A stretch of DNA of 64,000 nucleotides. It comes from a bacterium. GTDB lineage: Bacteria > Patescibacteriota > Dojkabacteria > GCA-002793355. Of the stretch, positions 33,557 through 40,276 are shown piece by piece. The first letter of the stretch is position 1. Each line of letters opens with the position of its first letter. The stretch spans positions 1 through 64,000 of the forward strand of contig JADYZG010000026.1 of assembly GCA_020853235.1 (NCBI GenBank). The letters are read 5' to 3'. Both the position numbers and the translations under genes were made by a program. The notes under the pieces were generated by a model. That model did no database searches, was not told the DNA's origin, and saw only the letters and a list, made by a program, of their open reading frames with translations.

Positions 33557-33654
33557 AGAGGTAATATATCTACGCTGATTTTTTGTGGATTGAAAGTGTA
33601 ACAGAGAGTAAGCAGAAATAAATCTCGCCGTGGGATTCGACTCCATGCATAACA

Positions 33655-33715
33655 AAAAAGGTGTGAAAATGCTCGCCTAAGACGACCATATTCAGAAATT
33701 GTCAAGGGAGGAGTC
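33655..33715 (-). pseudogene. Relic of a tRNA-Leu 3' end plus terminator
   Basis: About 45 of 62 bases match 33834-33898, which is the 3' end of tRNA-Leu(TAA) and its downstream terminator. The T-arm and acceptor bases are degraded, so no tRNA can fold. The downstream hairpin and T-run are kept, with one compensatory base-pair change. Confidence 0.45.
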
Positions 33716-33782
33716 GGTCACCTTGTAATTCTTGAATTTCGCTACGCGTACTTTTGGATTACTTCCTCGCCACACCCACTAC

Positions 33783-33808
33783 GTCGAATGTAGGTGGCTA
33801 CATTCGAC
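33783..33808. repeat. Perfect 11-bp inverted repeat
   Basis: GTCGAATGTAG (33783-33793), loop GTGG, CTACATTCGAC (33798-33808). There is no T-run on either side. Possibly the 3' end signal of the ROK gene or a folding element of the tRNA-Leu transcript. Confidence 0.6.
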
Positions 33809-33833
33809 TTGGGCTTCGACACTTTACACAAGG

Positions 33834-33866
33834 AAAAAGGTCTGAACATGCTCACATAAAGTGACC
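33834..33866 (-). terminator. Terminator of tRNA-Leu (TAA)
   Basis: On the minus strand GGTC...GACC (33866-33863 and 33842-33839) encloses the hairpin TCAC-TTTAT-GTGA and is followed by TTTTT. It starts 13 nt after the tRNA. Confidence 0.5.
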
Positions 33867-33878
33867 ATATCCAGGCTT

Positions 33879-33960
33879 TGCCGAGGGCGGGAGTCGAACC
33901 CGCACTCCTTTTGGGAAGAGGATTTTAAGTCCTCCGTGTCTGCCATTCCACCACCCCGGC
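33879..33960 (-). tRNA. tRNA-Leu (TAA)
   Basis: Acceptor GCCGGGG/CCTCGGC with one G-U pair and discriminator A at 33879; anticodon stem GAGGA/TCCTC around CTTAAAA (anticodon TAA); long class II variable arm; T-arm GCGGG-TTCGACT-CCCGC. CCA is not encoded. The 67-nt spacer upstream is AT-rich with the short hairpin GAGT-TATT-ACTC and no clear promoter. Confidence 0.95.
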
Positions 33961-34027
33961 TTTGATTTAATGAATTAATTCTTAATGAGTTATTACTCAG
34001 TAACGAATTAATAATTAGCAATTATCT

Positions 34028-35266
34028 TTACTTGACGACGCTATTTTTCAATTTGCTAATCAGTATTATATACGAATCTGCTGGTTCTGCGAAGTCCTTG
34101 TTCAGTTCTTTCGCTTTTTCGAAGTTTGCTTGTGCCTCAGAATATTTTGCTTTGTTGTATTGAATCACGCCGATATTATAGTTAAGTTCTCCTGCGAGTG
34201 ATTGATTGGAGCTTTCTACAAGTGTAAGAGCTTTTTGGTATTGTTCTAAGGCAAGGTCGGTATTACCGATTCTTTCGTATAGATTTCCAAGGTCACGGAC
34301 TGCTAGTTCATCGTTTTGATCGATTTGTTTAGCAAGTTCTTTGAGAATCTCTGTTGCCTCCTGATTTTTTCCTAGTTCGGAGAGAACAACAACATAATTT
34401 TTCATATCGAGGGATCTGTCTGAATATTCAGTCCAAAGCTTTGCATATAAAGCTTCTGCATCTTTGTATTGATCATTCGCTGCGTAAACCTTCGCTTGTT
34501 CAGAAAGAATTTTTTTCACACGATCTTTATTCCCTGCGTTCTTTTCAAGCGCTGTATTGCAGAGTTCTTGAACTGTAGGTTCTGTCGAAAGGTTCGAATC
34601 AATAACACATTTGTAAAAAGAATAATTTTCATTATCACCATGATACTGTTTGTATTTCTCTAATACTCCAGCTGCATCTTGGTAGGCAAGTTTTTCGATT
34701 AATTCGTTAACAAGTTTCTCGTAGTTCGTATAACGTTCCATTATTGGCGTTACCCCAGTCCTGTATACATACGTGCTGACGGCAAGAGTTCCGACAAGAA
34801 AAAGAGAAAACAAGGTTGTAAGAGTATACAGGCTTTTTGTTGGTTTCTTCTCTATTTTCGAAACAACAACTCCAGAAAGTGAGGTGCTGATAATCGCTCT
34901 TTTAGTAACAGCAGCAAAAATTGTGTAAGGAAAAAGTAATAGGTCCCAGAATCGGCCAACAATGGTTTTTAAGAATACTCGCCACAGCCCTATTTTGTGC
35001 TCAGATTGAAAAGATGTTCCTGCAAGACGTTGTCCAACAGTTTGCTTCAGAAAACTTGGAATAATCCAGAAATAAACTAGGTAGTTCAGCATAAATGCCC
35101 CGTAGCCAATTAGCATTGTCGGGATGAGTGCAGTTTGTAGGTACATATTGATAATCGAAATATCTTGTTCTTTCGCATAGATAATAACTAGTGCAGTTAC
35201 TGCGGCAACTGCATTGAAGGAAATAAAAAACAAGGTATCCAGCAGAATCCCTAAGAGTCTTTTCAT
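34028..35266 (-). CDS. RDD-domain membrane protein fused to TPR repeats
   Basis: 412 residues. Residues 1-120 form an RDD domain with membrane helices near 5-30, 45-70 and a segment LKQTVGQRLAGTSF typical of RDD. A further helix lies near 147-167. The rest (about 180-405) is soluble and contains at least four TPR-like units, for example LGNLYERIGNTDLALEQYQ and LNYNIGVIQYNKAKYSEAQ. The TPR part probably projects outside the cell. The fusion is uncommon and no function is known. Confidence 0.78.
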   Translation of the reverse strand: MKRLLGILLDTLFFISFNAVAAVTALVIIYAKEQDISIINMYLQTALIPTMLIGYGAFMLNYLVYFWIIPSFLKQTVGQRLAGTSFQSEHKIGLWRVFLKTIVGRFWDLLLFPYTIFAAVTKRAIISTSLSGVVVSKIEKKPTKSLYTLTTLFSLFLVGTLAVSTYVYRTGVTPIMERYTNYEKLVNELIEKLAYQDAAGVLEKYKQYHGDNENYSFYKCVIDSNLSTEPTVQELCNTALEKNAGNKDRVKKILSEQAKVYAANDQYKDAEALYAKLWTEYSDRSLDMKNYVVVLSELGKNQEATEILKELAKQIDQNDELAVRDLGNLYERIGNTDLALEQYQKALTLVESSNQSLAGELNYNIGVIQYNKAKYSEAQANFEKAKELNKDFAEPADSYIILISKLKNSVVK

Positions 35267-35272
35267 GAAAGG

Positions 35273-35281
35273 AGTTTAGCA
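35273..35281 (-). promoter_or_regulatory. Extended -10, leaderless promoter of the RDD-TPR gene
   Basis: TGC-TAAACT on the minus strand ends 6 nt before ATG 35266. Confidence 0.5.
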
Positions 35282-35481
35282 CAGGTTGGGAGGAATGAGT
35301 ATAGTTTGTCCTCGCTTTATTAGATGTTCTTTCTGATTTGCTCAAGGTTGAAATTTCTGATGATTCCTAGACTCTCTGCGTTCGAATTGCGTTACTTTAT
35401 AAACTTTTTATGGGAAACTTAATTACTTATCCCCACCACCTACTATTTTTACCCAAGTATCTACTGCCGGATTCGGTCCCC

Positions 35482-35527
35482 TCGAGGTATTTTTGTTCAC
35501 TTCGCTCCAAAAACACTCTCTTCTCGA
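35482..35527. repeat. Stem-loop with two paired blocks
   Basis: TCGAG/CTCGA (35482-35486 and 35523-35527) encloses GTATTTTTG/CAAAAACAC (35487-35495 and 35508-35516) with one mismatch, and a loop containing TTCG. Confidence 0.5.
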
Positions 35528-35537
35528 CCCCCGCTGT

Positions 35538-35566
35538 AGAAAACGTGATGACTGATCACCTTTTCT
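35538..35566. repeat. Long hairpin, terminator-like
   Basis: AGAAAA-c-GTGAT, loop GACTG, ATCAC-c-TTTTCT: 11 paired bases with one C-C mismatch. It could act as a terminator in either direction. Confidence 0.5.
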
Positions 35567-35592
35567 TTGCGCTTCGAATCCCTCATAATAAA

Positions 35593-35633
35593 AATGGATA
35601 GCTATCTACCCTTCGGGCAAGTACCTATCCATT
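35593..35633 (-). terminator. Terminator of tRNA-Cys
   Basis: On the minus strand AATGGATAG pairs exactly with CTATCCATT (35633-35625 and 35601-35593), with an inner CCC-GAA-GGG, followed by TTTATTATG. It abuts the tRNA 3' base. Confidence 0.65.
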
Positions 35634-35705
35634 AGGTGATGGCGGGATTCGAACCCGCGCATAGCGGTTTTGCAGACCGCTGCCTTACCACTTGGCTACA
35701 TCACC
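35634..35705 (-). tRNA. tRNA-Cys (GCA)
   Basis: Acceptor GGTGATG/CATCACC with discriminator T, as required for Cys; anticodon stem GCGGT/ACCGC around CTGCAAA (anticodon GCA); T-arm GCGGG-TTCGAAT-CCCGC. CCA is not encoded. Confidence 0.96.
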
Positions 35706-35713
35706 ACACCAGA

Positions 35714-35719
35714 ATTATA
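35714..35719 (-). promoter_or_regulatory. -10 box of tRNA-Cys
   Basis: TATAAT on the minus strand ends 8 nt before the first tRNA base, so the transcript starts at or almost at the mature 5' end. Confidence 0.55.
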
Positions 35720-35743
35720 CATCAGAGAAGGAACGGAATCACG

Positions 35744-35752
35744 TGGTAAAAT
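35744..35752 (+). promoter_or_regulatory. Extended -10 promoter of the secG operon
   Basis: TGG-TAAAAT ends 8 nt before ATG 35761. A closer ATG at 35755 would lie upstream of the expected transcription start, so ATG 35761 is preferred. Confidence 0.5.
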
Positions 35753-35760
35753 GAATGAGA

Positions 35761-36276
35761 ATGAAATTACTCCAGGTATTTTTAGCCTTTGCAAGTATCT
35801 ATCTCTTTTGTTCAGCAGTAGCGTTAATTTTCCTTTTTTGTAGTTGGCTGCAGGCATTTTACCCAGATTCATCTGGGAAGCCGTTTGCAAAAATCTCCGA
35901 GTCGTTTACATATGAAGAATATAAAAATTCTACTGCATTCGCTGCAATGATGCGTATCCAACCAAGTGCAGAAGAGGCTGCGACTACAAAAATATTTTCG
36001 GCATCCCCACTTATTCTTGAGTATGAACAGGGTGTTTTATCTGAACAATTAGTACCGCTTGGATTTTCTACTTTGTATCAACTTGAGAAAGTACAAAATG
36101 AAGAAGGAAAAATTTTATACGAAAGACCAACTTCATTGGTAAATCAGTTATTTAGGTGGGTTTTTAGAAACAAAATCACGTGGTCAACAAAGAACGTTGT
36201 CTTGGTTGCAACAACTCCAGCAAAAACGTACACTGTTACTGCCTTACCTGATACAGTACAAGTAGATGAAAATTAA
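35761..36276 (+). CDS. Membrane-anchored protein of unknown function (secG operon)
   Basis: 171 residues, no family recognised. A hydrophobic N-terminal segment (residues 4-32, with cysteines) acts as a signal anchor. The rest is soluble and probably extracytoplasmic, with mixed charge. It overlaps the next gene by 11 nt and is the first of four same-strand genes ending with secG and a peptide-binding protein. A role in secretion is suggested only by context. Confidence 0.65.
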   Translation: MKLLQVFLAFASIYLFCSAVALIFLFCSWLQAFYPDSSGKPFAKISESFTYEEYKNSTAFAAMMRIQPSAEEAATTKIFSASPLILEYEQGVLSEQLVPLGFSTLYQLEKVQNEEGKILYERPTSLVNQLFRWVFRNKITWSTKNVVLVATTPAKTYTVTALPDTVQVDEN

Positions 36277-36679
36277 ACAAATATTTTTTAAACTTTGTTT
36301 GGGGATAGTTATCCTTTTTGCTGCGCAAAACTTACTTGGAGGTTTTGAGTTCTCGAAATCAGGAACATATACAACACTTTTTTTACTACTTTTCGTAGCA
36401 TCGGAATGGTTAACAACAAGAATCAGGATTTTCTTTTTACTTCCTAATCTACTTCCTTTTTCTATACTACTTCATTCTGCGCTGATTTTCGTACTTTTTT
36501 ATGTTGCGAATCATTTTATTGCAGGAATTACAGTTACTCATTTACGTGTCGAAATTCTTGCTCGTTTCACCAAAGAGCATTTCCTGCAAAATTTGGGAGA
36601 GTTTGGTACAATTAGTGTGGTATCGATTTGCATGGGAGTCGCTTACCAGATGATAAATTGGTTCAATAACGAAAAATGA
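36266..36679 (+). CDS. Small polytopic membrane protein of unknown function
   Basis: 137 residues with about four hydrophobic helices (near 5-25, 33-52, 55-82 and 110-130). No family recognised; the size and helix pattern resemble phage-holin-IV or YvlD-like proteins, but the motif evidence is weak. It is tied to its neighbours by an 11-nt overlap upstream and ATGA with secG downstream. Confidence 0.6.
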   Translation: MKIKQIFFKLCLGIVILFAAQNLLGGFEFSKSGTYTTLFLLLFVASEWLTTRIRIFFLLPNLLPFSILLHSALIFVLFYVANHFIAGITVTHLRVEILARFTKEHFLQNLGEFGTISVVSICMGVAYQMINWFNNEK

Positions 36680-36900
36680 CACAGCAAATGGTAAGTATCT
36701 TAGAAATTATTTTTGGAATCATTGGAATTATTGTTGTACTTGCACAGAACCGAAGTGAGCAGGGATCAAGCTTTTTTGGTGGTGGAGGTGATGTTTTTAA
36801 GTTGCGAAAAGGTGTTGATCGAATCCTCTTCTATGCAACTTTCATTATTATTGCTCTGTTAATGGTTCTTATTTATCTAGACATTAAAGTAATTTCGTAA
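36676..36900 (+). CDS. secG: Protein-export membrane protein SecG
   Basis: 74 residues with two membrane helices (near 7-24 and 49-69) separated by the glycine-rich cytoplasmic loop SSFFGGGGDVFKLRKG, the arrangement of SecG in the SecYEG channel. The start overlaps the previous gene as ATGA. SecA is elsewhere in the window. Confidence 0.85.
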   Translation: MTQQMVSILEIIFGIIGIIVVLAQNRSEQGSSFFGGGGDVFKLRKGVDRILFYATFIIIALLMVLIYLDIKVIS

Positions 36901-36902
36901 TT

Positions 36903-38603
36903 ATGAAATTGCGAGAAGCAATCTGGAATTACCCTCTTGCAGTAATTACATTTATTACAAAATTTTCTGCCCTTTTCGTGGCGCTATTCGGAGTATTGAT
37001 GGGAGTTGCTGTTTTGATGAGTATTACTTTTATTAGTAATACAAAATATACTAATCGATTGTTTAGCGGCGCTCTAAACTATGGAGTTGTCGGCACTCTC
37101 GAGACAATTAATCCACTTGAAGTAGGTGAAACGGATGGTGAACAAATGGCAAGTAAGCTTATTTATAATAGTTTAGTTTCAATTGACGAGGCGGGAGTGG
37201 TATTTCCAGAGTTAGCTGATACCTGGGCTATTTCGCCTGATGGGAAAGAATCGATTTTTTATCTTAAAAAGGGTGTTAGGTGGCATGATGGTTATGAACT
37301 AACCGCCCGTGATGTGGCTACTACTTTTGAGTTACTAAAATCAGGCGATCGTGAAACAGTACTCGGTGCTATTGCCAAAGATATAGAAGTAGAAGTTCGT
37401 GGAACATATGAAGTTGCCTTTAGATTAAAGCAAGTTAATGCAGCCTTCTTTGAATTAATGGCAACTCCGATATTGCCGGAGCATTTGTATTCAGATATGT
37501 CATATTCTCGCCTCGTTGAACTCGGAGATGCAATTATGCCAGTTGGTACAGGGCCATATCAGTACATTCGTCGTGAAGGGAATGTTTTGTACTTCCAAGC
37601 AAATGCAAACTATTTTAGGGGAAAACCTGCAATTCGTTACATTACTATTAAAGTATTTAGTGAATATAAGCTTGCAGAAGCAGCTTTTTTTAGAGGAGAT
37701 ATTCAAGCGTTTGCTCCTGTTGATCCCTCGAAGATCGATCAACTTACAACAGTTGCAAGTACATCAGAGAGGATTACCATGAACAAGATGATACGGTCTA
37801 ATAGCACAAGATTGCTCCTCTTTAATCGTTCGAAGGAGAACATAGGCAAAGAATTACAATTTAGACAAGCGGTAGCAAAATCTATTTCTAAGGTTGATGT
37901 TGCAAAACTCGTTATTGGTGCAGATCCTGCATATGGTCCATATGATAGTTCTTCATATGTTTATGACGCACGTGTTGAGGGGATCAACGCATATTCTCGA
38001 AGTGAGGCAAACGGTATGTTGGACAAAATGGGGTGGCATTACCCCTACTCAGGCGCACTGTATCGCACAAAAGGTGATAATGAATTGACGTTAGCACTAA
38101 CATTTCTTGACACAGAAACCAATAGGAATGTTGCTCTGGTAATTAGAGAACAACTTGCAAAGGTCGGAATCAACCTCTCTTTAAATGGTGTTTCGAGCGA
38201 AGTAATGCTGCAATCCGTTTTACCTGAAAAAGAATTTGAGCTTCTCCTCTTTGAGATTAATACAGGTATCGATCCAGATCAATATGGTTTGTGGCATTCA
38301 TCGCAAACAACATTTCCTGGCTTGAATTTGGGTAGCTACAACTCTCCATTGATTGACGAGTTGCTCGAAAAGGGGCGACTACAAAGTAACAGAGACCTTC
38401 GTCTCGAGGTGTATCAACAGTTTCAGCAAGAGTTGGTTCGTGATGCTGTTGCTATATTTCTTTATCATCCCTCATATTTTGAGGTTTCGTTTGATATAAT
38501 TGATCGTAAGTTGCCAAACTCGGCAGCCGAACCAAGTGATCGTTTTTCGAATATTTACACTTGGAAAATGTTGCCGGAGTGGCGAAATTGGCAGACGCGC
38601 TAG
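36903..38603 (+). CDS. Peptide/nickel-type extracellular solute-binding protein (family 5), membrane-anchored
   Basis: 566 residues. Membrane helix near 20-45 instead of a lipoprotein signal, then a family 5 binding domain: PELADTWAISPDGKE near 102, FYLKKGVRWHDGYELTARD near 120 and a GTGPYQYIRRE near 215. It would bind oligopeptides or similar ligands outside the cell. No permease or ATPase gene is adjacent. It starts 2 nt after secG. The last ten codons lie inside the tRNA-Leu gene and read EWRNWQTR, so the true C-terminus is formed by tRNA sequence. Confidence 0.85.
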   Translation: MKLREAIWNYPLAVITFITKFSALFVALFGVLMGVAVLMSITFISNTKYTNRLFSGALNYGVVGTLETINPLEVGETDGEQMASKLIYNSLVSIDEAGVVFPELADTWAISPDGKESIFYLKKGVRWHDGYELTARDVATTFELLKSGDRETVLGAIAKDIEVEVRGTYEVAFRLKQVNAAFFELMATPILPEHLYSDMSYSRLVELGDAIMPVGTGPYQYIRREGNVLYFQANANYFRGKPAIRYITIKVFSEYKLAEAAFFRGDIQAFAPVDPSKIDQLTTVASTSERITMNKMIRSNSTRLLLFNRSKENIGKELQFRQAVAKSISKVDVAKLVIGADPAYGPYDSSSYVYDARVEGINAYSRSEANGMLDKMGWHYPYSGALYRTKGDNELTLALTFLDTETNRNVALVIREQLAKVGINLSLNGVSSEVMLQSVLPEKEFELLLFEINTGIDPDQYGLWHSSQTTFPGLNLGSYNSPLIDELLEKGRLQSNRDLRLEVYQQFQQELVRDAVAIFLYHPSYFEVSFDIIDRKLPNSAAEPSDRFSNIYTWKMLPEWRNWQTR

Positions 38604-38656
38604 CTTCAGGAGCTAGTGTTAGCAATAACATGCGGGTTCGAGTCCCGCCTTCGGCA
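38573..38656 (+). tRNA. tRNA-Leu (CAG)
   Basis: Acceptor GCCGGAG/CTTCGGC with discriminator A; anticodon stem CTAGC/GCTAG around TTCAGGA (anticodon CAG); long variable arm; T-arm GCGGG-TTCGAGT-CCCGC. The first 31 bases also encode the end of the upstream binding-protein gene. TACACT at 38556-38561 is a possible -10. Confidence 0.95.
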
Positions 38657-38793
38657 GATTCATATAAGCTTCTTTCACTGCATCAAGAGACAGTTTTTAG
38701 GGTAATGTAGATAAGGGTAAAGATTCCAGGAAAAACGTGCGTTGCGACAATTGGAACCTGATACAATACATAACGTAAATTTATGATTATATT

Positions 38794-39417
38794 GTGAAAG
38801 ATAGGCTACTATTCTTCGATACCGAGACGACAACTGGGTGGTATGACGTGGTTTCGATAACCGAAGTCGTTGAAATTGGGTGGGTTTTAACGGAAGGTGA
38901 AAAAGTTTTAGAGGAAGGTCAGTCACTTATCTCGTCTATCATCCCAATAAATAGCTATACGGAGAAGTTAATTGAAATCTCAAATGATATGTTGATTAGC
39001 GCACCACAATTACACGATTACTTTCCTGAAATGGTACGAAAATCTGAGGGGGCGATACTGATTGGACATAACACACAGTACGACCTCAGAGTCATTGAAG
39101 AGACCTTGGCACGTCGTGGGCATACGCTTACCCCTTGGTACGAAGAATTCGCTTCGAGGTCATACCTCGATACCATGCATCTGTTTGGAAAGGTTATGCC
39201 AAATGCCCCTGATCGAAAATTGAAGACGGCAATGTCTTATGTGGGCCTTGACCCAGAGTTGAAAAAGCATAGAGCACTCCCCGATTCGCAGTTCACGAAA
39301 GACGTATTCTTTTGGTTGTGGCCGAAATTATCACAAATGTATCAAGTAGATTCTGTAGAGGATTTTGTAGAAGTTTGGAAAGGTGGGAAACCAAGAAATC
39401 AACTAACACTTCTGTAG
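38794..39417 (+). CDS. DnaQ-like 3'-5' exonuclease (DEDDh)
   Basis: 207 residues. Exo I FFDTETTTG at residue 7 (two acids), Exo II IGHNTQYDLRVI near 90, and Exo III with HRALPDSQFTKDVF near 158 (His and Asp). All four metal acids and the His are visible. It could be the proofreading epsilon subunit, an RNase T-like or a stand-alone exonuclease. The start is GTG; ATG 38783 is out of frame. A weak extended -10 TGA-TACAAT lies at 38759-38767. Confidence 0.85.
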   Translation: MKDRLLFFDTETTTGWYDVVSITEVVEIGWVLTEGEKVLEEGQSLISSIIPINSYTEKLIEISNDMLISAPQLHDYFPEMVRKSEGAILIGHNTQYDLRVIEETLARRGHTLTPWYEEFASRSYLDTMHLFGKVMPNAPDRKLKTAMSYVGLDPELKKHRALPDSQFTKDVFFWLWPKLSQMYQVDSVEDFVEVWKGGKPRNQLTLL

Positions 39418-39473
39418 ACAAGTTGTTGAATAGTACCCTGTCTATCTATTGAGTTACATAATAATAAAGCCGC

Positions 39474-40250
39474 CTAATCAAGGTCTTTAAATTTATCAGG
39501 ATCTGAATTATTGCATCGTGGACACGTGACAACTATCTTGTTTGACTCGAGTACCAGCTGGCAGACTAAACATTGCCATCGTCGCCATTCTTCATGGTAA
39601 TCTGGCATGAGTGAGGCAAGTGAATTATAGGTTTCGATAAATGATTCGATGGTTGCGAGTTTTTGGAATGCTTGCTCGGTCGTCATATTTGCAGTATCAA
39701 TAACTGTTTCTTGTTGTTTCTCTGGTTCACGCATGTTGATACCTAGGTGTGATTTCAAACTTTCTTCCCATAAGTTATCAAGCTCGTTGAGCCGTTCTTT
39801 TACTTGTTGTTTTTGATCTTTTGATGCCATAATCTTGTATCTATGGAGCAACCTCTCTGTTCTATCGTCCAACGTTGCATGCAGCCAATAAATATGTTTA
39901 ACAGGTAGTTGTATTGAGAATGCGTACGAGGCGTACCCGGTGCAGTGAACAATTGTCGGTTTTTTCACGATACTTATTTTACTTGTTAAGAACGAATATA
40001 TCTGTTTTTGTACTGCTGCATTCTCCTTTGCAATCAACTCGTAAAAATCGAGTAGCTGTATTTCGTGTTTAAGTGTTCCAACAGGAGCAGTCACATGTCC
40101 AGTGGAAGCTCCTAGATCTCTCAAATACTGATTCCCATTTACGACAGTAAAAGAATACGATTGTCCCACATAGTTAGAAATAATAGAACTACCAGAGGCC
40201 AGAAGACCATCTAAAAGGATTACTGGGGCGATTGAGACTGTGTCGGACAT
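39474..40250 (-). CDS. NMP-kinase-like protein with degenerate P-loop and C-terminal zinc ribbon
   Basis: 258 residues. The N-terminus LLDGLLASGSSIISNYVG resembles the P-loop of cytidylate kinase-like proteins (GxxGSGKS), but the phosphate-binding Lys is replaced by Ser. LDDRTERLLHRY near 125-136 resembles their lid region. The last 30 residues are a zinc ribbon, CLVC...CPRC. It may be a former kinase with a binding role. ATG 40250 is preferred over 40259 because TATCAT ends 7 nt before it. Confidence 0.55.
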   Translation of the reverse strand: MSDTVSIAPVILLDGLLASGSSIISNYVGQSYSFTVVNGNQYLRDLGASTGHVTAPVGTLKHEIQLLDFYELIAKENAAVQKQIYSFLTSKISIVKKPTIVHCTGYASYAFSIQLPVKHIYWLHATLDDRTERLLHRYKIMASKDQKQQVKERLNELDNLWEESLKSHLGINMREPEKQQETVIDTANMTTEQAFQKLATIESFIETYNSLASLMPDYHEEWRRWQCLVCQLVLESNKIVVTCPRCNNSDPDKFKDLD

Positions 40251-40257
40251 TAGAAAC

Positions 40258-40267
40258 ATGATACACT
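40258..40267. promoter_or_regulatory. Overlapping divergent -10 boxes (ftsW / NMP-kinase-like gene)
   Basis: On the plus strand TGA-TACACT (40259-40267) ends 9 nt before the ftsW ATG. On the minus strand TATCAT (40263-40258) ends 7 nt before ATG 40250. The two boxes share bases, so the genes probably compete for RNA polymerase. Confidence 0.45.
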
Positions 40268-40276
40268 AAAAAAATT

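Larger units (their letters stand above)
33557..33878. other. Gene-free spacer with tRNA-like relic and hairpins
   Basis: No convincing reading frame. The stretch contains T-arm-like GGGATTCGACTCC at 33633-33645, a degraded copy of the tRNA-Leu 3' end with its terminator (33655-33715), and a perfect 11-bp hairpin at 33783-33808. Confidence 0.5.
35282..35633. other. Gene-free region downstream of tRNA-Cys, hairpin-rich
   Basis: No coding signal. Three successive stem-loops lie in 35482-35633. T-arm-like fragments GGATTCGGTCC (35469-35479) and GCTTCGAATCCC (35571-35582) suggest decayed tRNA sequence. Nothing is recognised in 35282-35460. Confidence 0.45.

Noticed and set aside
35410-35601. A 63-codon frame on the plus strand between the RDD-TPR gene and tRNA-Cys
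   Set aside because: It covers two hairpins and T-arm-like fragments, has no start signal and no recognisable domain.
36903-38603. WRNWQTR C-terminus as a conserved protein motif
   Set aside because: It is the translation of the tRNA-Leu acceptor and D-arm and recurs wherever a reading frame runs into a tRNA.
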